DNA from: Paludibacteraceae bacterium
GTDB taxonomy: Bacteria > Bacteroidota > Bacteroidia > Bacteroidales > Paludibacteraceae
DNA: 8,125 bases
Assembly (NCBI GenBank): GCA_947445425.1
Contig: CANFFA010000089.1
Span: forward strand, 1-8,125
Reading direction: 5' to 3'
The position numbers and the translations under genes were made by a program. Below are positions 4,701-8,125 of the stretch, piece by piece. The notes beneath the pieces are model-generated. The model made no database searches. It saw nothing but the letters and a program-made list of their open reading frames with translations, and was not told where the DNA came from. The stretch's first letter is position 1; each line of letters opens with the position of its first letter.

Positions 4701-6152
4701 TCACACCACCGTGCATGCTCTCGCACACGGCGGTTTCTTCAGATTGGTTAACCGTTCGTAGTTTAATGTAAGGTTGTACAAACCTATTTCGTCAAACCAA
4801 TCTATGCCCATGGCTCTACTGGCCTGTGGGCTTAAAGATTTTCGCCAGTGTCCTTTCCCCGAAAGAGCTAGTTTCCAACTCGCCTTCTTGGTTACCCCAT
4901 GACTTTCAAGGAAGTTCTTTAAGGTAATTACCCTTTTGCATTGTTTCATCCTGTAACAACGCAGTTTCCTTCTTATCCAGCCATCGAGATTCCCCAGAAG
5001 AGAACGGCAACGTGCGTTTTGAAAGTAGTTCAACCATCCTCGCAAAACGGGAGTTAGCTCGACAATTAGTTGCTCGAACTTCACTCCTCTGTTGCGTTTA
5101 GTAATGGTGCGTACTTTCTCTTTCAGTCGTTCGATACTTTTTGTGGCTATCGACAGATGACCATCACGTTGGATGGTATATCCTAAGAATTTGGTTTGAT
5201 TCACTGGGCAAACTTGGCTTTTGTCTTGATTGACAATCAGTTTCAGTTTACCTTCGATAAAGTGACGTATCGACTCCATAACTCTCTCGCCTGCCTCTTG
5301 GCTGCGTACATAGATATTACAGTCGTCGGCGTAACGAACAAATTTGTGTCCTCGTTTCTCCAACTCCTCGTCCAACTCGTCTAATACGATATTGGAAAGT
5401 AGTGGGGATAAAGGACTACCTTGCGGAGTACCTTCGGTGCGTCGGCTAACTATGCCACCTACCATAATTCCACATTGAAGGTATTTTCGTATCAGTCGCA
5501 ATAGGGTTTTATCCCCAATGGTTTCAGATAGTCGATACATTAAGCGGTCGTGGTTCACAACATCGAAGAAAGTCTTTAAGTCCATATCTATGACGATTTC
5601 TCGACCTGCTTCAACGTATTCTCCACCTTTCTTTAGTGCCTGATGGGCACTTCGTTTGGGGCGAAAACCGTAGCTGTGAGGCGAAAACTTGGGTTCATAA
5701 ATTGAACTTAATACTTGTGCAATGGCTTGTTGGATAATCCTGTCAGTGACAGTGGGAATACCCAACATCCGCGTGCCTCCGTTTGGTTTGGGAATCTCGA
5801 CCTTCTTCACGCCTTGGGGTTGGTAAGTCCCTGCGTATAGGCTTGCCACAAGGTTTTCTCCTTGCTGGGCATACCATGATGCAAACTTTCCTACTGGCAT
5901 TTGGTCGATTCCTGCTACTCCTTTGTTCTGCTTTACCCGTTTGTAGGCTTGCTTGATATTATCATGCGATAGTATCTCGCACATTATATTACGGGTTAAG
6001 GCTCGTTCTTGTTCTCCTGCATCTTTTACTTGCAACTCCTTTACATCATCAGCTCCACTTACGGTTTCACTGTTGGAAGAAAGGCACAGAGGTTCTGGGA
6101 AAAGTTGTGAAAACAAATCCAATTGATAACTCCTGCCTTGCTGTTGCGCCAT
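4701..6152 (-). CDS. ltrA: Group II intron 1 reverse transcriptase/maturase
   Basis: A 483-residue intron-encoded protein that assists splicing and mobility of intron 1. RT landmarks: IPKPNGGTRMLGIPTVTDRIIQQ (120-142), YGFRPKRSAH (161-170), catalytic Asp191 in DMDLKTFFD, TPQGSPLSPLLSN (242-254) and YADD (274-277). The maturase region contains GWLNYF (372-377) and GKGHWRKSLSPQ (432-443). No HNH endonuclease follows, so DNA entry probably uses the IIC route at single-stranded or hairpin targets. The start ATG 6152 is supported by position after the conserved 5' intron RNA; an AGGAG about 20 bases upstream is too far for a normal ribosome site. The last codons (PPCARACTVV) and the TGA are written over domain V, so protein and ribozyme sequence constrain each other. 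It is clearly diverged from the intron 2 protein. Confidence 0.95.
   Translation of the reverse strand: MAQQQGRSYQLDLFSQLFPEPLCLSSNSETVSGADDVKELQVKDAGEQERALTRNIMCEILSHDNIKQAYKRVKQNKGVAGIDQMPVGKFASWYAQQGENLVASLYAGTYQPQGVKKVEIPKPNGGTRMLGIPTVTDRIIQQAIAQVLSSIYEPKFSPHSYGFRPKRSAHQALKKGGEYVEAGREIVIDMDLKTFFDVVNHDRLMYRLSETIGDKTLLRLIRKYLQCGIMVGGIVSRRTEGTPQGSPLSPLLSNIVLDELDEELEKRGHKFVRYADDCNIYVRSQEAGERVMESIRHFIEGKLKLIVNQDKSQVCPVNQTKFLGYTIQRDGHLSIATKSIERLKEKVRTITKRNRGVKFEQLIVELTPVLRGWLNYFQNARCRSLLGNLDGWIRRKLRCYRMKQCKRVITLKNFLESHGVTKKASWKLALSGKGHWRKSLSPQASRAMGIDWFDEIGLYNLTLNYERLTNLKKPPCARACTVV
4705..4734 (-). ncRNA. Group II intron 1 domain V (catalytic core)
   Basis: The 30-nt hairpin has a 9-bp lower stem ACCGCCGTG/CACGGTGGT with one G-U pair, a 3'-side bulge TG, a 3-bp upper stem TGC/GCA and a GAGA (GNRA) tetraloop. 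Aligned on the G-U pair, the catalytic triad is CGC. It lies inside the 3' end of the RT reading frame. Confidence 0.82.
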
Positions 6153-6578
6153 AAAACAAATTTTGAACTAACTGCTCCTTAAATCTAAAAATTCAGACCT
6201 TCGCCTTGGCTGTTCCCACCAAGACTACTATGTCCTCTGCTGACTTCTTGTTCTGCATCAGTTTGCATCGCTGCAAGCCTTACCCCTTGGGGAACAAAAC
6301 AAGATCTCTCGGGATAAGTACATAAACTTTCACTGCGTTCTGCACGATTTACTCTCAAGGGTTACGGTTGAATTTGGGGCGTTTCCAATCCATTGCTCGG
6401 TTACCCTCCACTTGGGGGCCTTGTATCGTGTTTCTGTACGTCAAAACTACAGATTTGCTGATGGCTTCTTTCAGATTTGCAGTCACCCACAACACCCTTG
6501 CCATTCGCTAATGTTTCCTATCAACTCGGCACATACAGGAACTTTCATCCTGCGAGCCTATGTACATGCCCGACATAC
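6153..6578 (-). ncRNA. Group II intron 1, 5' structural RNA (domains I to IV start)
   Basis: 426 bases between the 5' splice site and the RT start hold no credible gene on either strand. Blocks shared with intron 2 in the same order (CATTAGC, GGCAAGGGTGT, AATCTGAA-GAAGCC, AAGTCAGCAGA, GAAGG-CTGAAT) mark them as ribozyme domains. The plus-strand frame at 6412-6600 is an artefact of this structured RNA. Confidence 0.8.
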
Positions 6579-6620
6579 AAAGGAAGCTGTTTCTGGATGA
6601 AACAGCTTCCTTTTTTATGC
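6579..6620. terminator. Strong bidirectional intrinsic terminator, host site of both introns
   Basis: GAAACAGCTTCCTTT (6599-6613) pairs perfectly with AAAGGAAGCTGTTTC (6579-6593) over a 5-base loop, and a T6 run follows on the plus strand (6611-6616). Read on the minus strand, the 3' arm is cut after TTT by intron 1. Joining 6592-6579, 4666-4663 and 2763-2761 rebuilds a 3' arm that pairs with all of 6620-6600, giving a 22-bp perfect stem with T6 on both strands. It lies 166 bases after the ATPase stop and would end that transcript. Confidence 0.88.
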
Positions 6621-6786
6621 ACAGGTAATAATCTAATAAAACATCTCAGTCCGTAATTTTATACGTTTACTTACGTTTTACACATCACTAAGAACGGCAG
6701 GAAAACAAATAAAGAATTAGTTAACATCCTTCAGCACGTCATATCACTATTGAGCAATCTAAGCAATTAAAACTATATTTCCCCGT
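6621..6786. other. Non-coding gap between ATPase gene and terminator
   Basis: AT-rich sequence with no credible reading frame, tRNA or promoter that I can support. It would be the 3' untranslated part of the ATPase transcript. Its length is unusual for a gene-to-terminator distance, so a small gene or regulatory RNA may once have been here. Confidence 0.4.
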
Positions 6787-8112
6787 TCAAGACAGCAAAC
6801 TAAAACTTAAAATTTTCTTCGTATAATCTACCATAAACAGAGGAATATTAATCAAATTTCCATCTTGATTTAAATTTTTCAAAGAGTAACGAATTCTACA
6901 TTTAGGTTGAAAAAGCTTATCGTAGATAACCATACTTTTACCTGTAACATTTTCATCTGCTTTCACTTCCACAGGAATTATATCATTCAAATACTGAATC
7001 AAGAAATCAATTTCTGCTGTATTGCCCGATGACCAATAGTGTGGTTTATTCTCAAATTGAAGGATAAGACTTTGCAAGATGAAATTTTCAGAAAGAGCAC
7101 CTTTAAACTCTACAAATAGACGGTTTCCCTCACGTACAGCAATCGGATCCAAAGCAGATAAACGCCTTAACAATCCAACATCCGAAAGATATACTTTGAA
7201 AGCTGTCAAATCATCGTAAGCTGAAAGTGGGAGTGCCGGTTTTTTGGATAAAAATATGCGATGAATTAATCCTGCTTGTGATAACCACAACAATGCATCT
7301 TCGTATTCTCTGGCACGTGCACCAGGTTTGACTGTTTGATACAGAAATTTTTTATTTTCTCTTGCCAATTGTGATGGCACACTGTTCCAAATATGAGTTA
7401 GTTTTGGGACTAAATGATTTTCGGTATACTTCGAAAAATCAAGTTGATATGCATTGAGGATGTTACTTAATACTTTCTGAGTAAGTTCAATATCTTTATT
7501 CTCAAGCAATGCCACTACTGCCTCTGGCATACCCCCAGAAATATAATAGGTCTTAAACCAATCTACCAATGGCTTGAAAAACAAATCTGGAATTGGTGAT
7601 ATATCAATTTTTGCATCCAAATACTCAAGCAATCGTGGTTCTGCGGCACCCAAAAACTCTGAAAACGAAAGTGGATAAACAGAAATAAAATCAACCTTCC
7701 CAACCGGAAATGATGCACCACGGTTCAGTGCCACGCCCAATAATGAACCAGCACAAACAATTGCATATTCGGGGGCATTTTCGTTGAAATACTTCAAACT
7801 ATTCAAGGCCTCATTACATTCTTGAATTTCATCAAAAATAATCAGCGTTTTTTCAGGGAGTATCGCCTTTCCATGTACTAATGATAGGTTTTGTAAAAGC
7901 CGGTGCACATCTTTTGTTTGTATAAAGAATTGCTTTAAATCAATTTGTTCGTCAAAATTAAAATAAGCTACACTCTCAAAATCTGTACTACCGAATTGTT
8001 TCAAGGTCCATGTTTTACCAACTTGACGTGCTCCTTGCAAAATCAACGGCTTTCTATTTTTCGCCTCACGCCATTCAATAAGTTTCGTAGTCAATTCTCT
8101 TTTTATAACCAT
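6787..8112 (-). CDS. AAA-family ATPase with DUF4143 C-terminal domain
   Basis: A 441-residue protein of the common AAA_14 plus DUF4143 type. The N-terminal P-loop is GARQVGKT (27-34), with K33 as the ATP-binding lysine. Walker B is LIIFDE (90-95), and the IVCAGSLLG strand (118-126) fits sensor 1. The family-typical FPVGKVDFISVYPLSFSEF (135-153) and ISGGMPEAV (191-199) follow. The C-terminal domain ends with AEIDFLIQYLNDIIPVEVKA (366-385), a pattern like the D...ExK core of PD-(D/E)xK nucleases (D369, E382, K384). The cellular role of this family is poorly known; some members are linked to mobile DNA or defence, and no enzyme activity is claimed here. ATG 8112 is a natural start, with AGG directly before it and the family-standard IKRELTTKLIEW opening. 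No partner gene adjoins it within the window. The gene is intact. Confidence 0.93.
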   Translation of the reverse strand: MVIKRELTTKLIEWREAKNRKPLILQGARQVGKTWTLKQFGSTDFESVAYFNFDEQIDLKQFFIQTKDVHRLLQNLSLVHGKAILPEKTLIIFDEIQECNEALNSLKYFNENAPEYAIVCAGSLLGVALNRGASFPVGKVDFISVYPLSFSEFLGAAEPRLLEYLDAKIDISPIPDLFFKPLVDWFKTYYISGGMPEAVVALLENKDIELTQKVLSNILNAYQLDFSKYTENHLVPKLTHIWNSVPSQLARENKKFLYQTVKPGARAREYEDALLWLSQAGLIHRIFLSKKPALPLSAYDDLTAFKVYLSDVGLLRRLSALDPIAVREGNRLFVEFKGALSENFILQSLILQFENKPHYWSSGNTAEIDFLIQYLNDIIPVEVKADENVTGKSMVIYDKLFQPKCRIRYSLKNLNQDGNLINIPLFMVDYTKKILSFSLLS

Positions 8113-8125
8113 CCTATTTGCTTGG

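Larger units (their letters stand above)
4667..6578 (-). mobile_element. Group II intron 1 (IIC-like), 1912 nt, complete
   Basis: A second full group II intron, immediately upstream of intron 2 in transcription order. It begins GTATGTCGGGCATG (6578, aligned with GTGCGCCGAGCATG of intron 2) and ends CCTACTCGAT (4667). It encodes its own RT/maturase and has domain V (4705-4734) and domain VI (4667-4694). Its 5' exon is the terminator stem followed by TTT (6581-6579), and its 3' exon is TTTA. It thus sits only three bases past the hairpin stem, whereas intron 2 sits seven bases past it in the intron-free sequence. Insertion just downstream of an intrinsic terminator is the known habit of IIC introns. 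Transcription would come by read-through from the ATPase gene side. Confidence 0.9.

Noticed and set aside
5196..5384. Plus-strand 62-codon frame opposite the intron 1 RT
   Set aside because: Antisense to the conserved YADD region of the RT; a shadow.
2848..6152. One intron with a duplicated RT, or a defence-type retron/DRT pair
   Set aside because: Each RT has its own domain V, domain VI, 5' consensus and intron ends, so these are two ordinary group II intron proteins.
6412..6600. Plus-strand 62-codon frame
   Set aside because: Antisense to the ribozyme 5' domains and ends inside the terminator hairpin.

Overview
The window looks like chromosomal or integrated accessory DNA of a Bacteroidota species, probably Bacteroidales. 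The reasons are an AT-rich background, an ECF sigma-factor fragment with Bacteroidota-style wording (LYNFIMKVSNGNKYLA), a Bacteroidota-type DUF4143 ATPase, a relaxase-like C-terminus and very weak Shine-Dalgarno sites. All recognisable genes read on the minus strand. The species is inference.

Reading along the minus strand (high to low coordinates): an intact AAA ATPase/DUF4143 gene (8112-6787) is followed 166 bases later by a strong palindromic terminator hairpin (6579-6620). Two group II introns of the terminator-seeking (IIC-like) kind lie back to back in that terminator: intron 1 (6578-4667) and intron 2 (4662-2764), each with its own reverse transcriptase/maturase, domain V and domain VI. 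Only four exon bases (4666-4663) separate them. Deleting both introns in silico restores a perfect 22-bp hairpin, which fixes all four splice junctions to the base.

Beyond the introns is a 5'-truncated or oddly starting reading frame (2649-1777) that resembles the repeat-containing C-terminal part of a Bacteroidota relaxase, without a nuclease domain. Next comes about 570 bases of decayed DNA (1776-1203): a frameshifted IS1-like transposase tail and an unrecognised broken gene end. Last is the start of an ECF sigma-factor gene (1202-1072), split by a complete IS630-family element (12-1071) inserted at a TA. The next sigma codons resume at positions 11-1. The IS630 transposase is in two overlapping frames needing a net +1 shift.

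The window is therefore a stack of insertions: an IS in a regulator, introns in a terminator, and remnants of an older IS and a mobilisation gene. The clearest unusual biology is the tandem intron pair in one terminator with a 4-nt exon between them.
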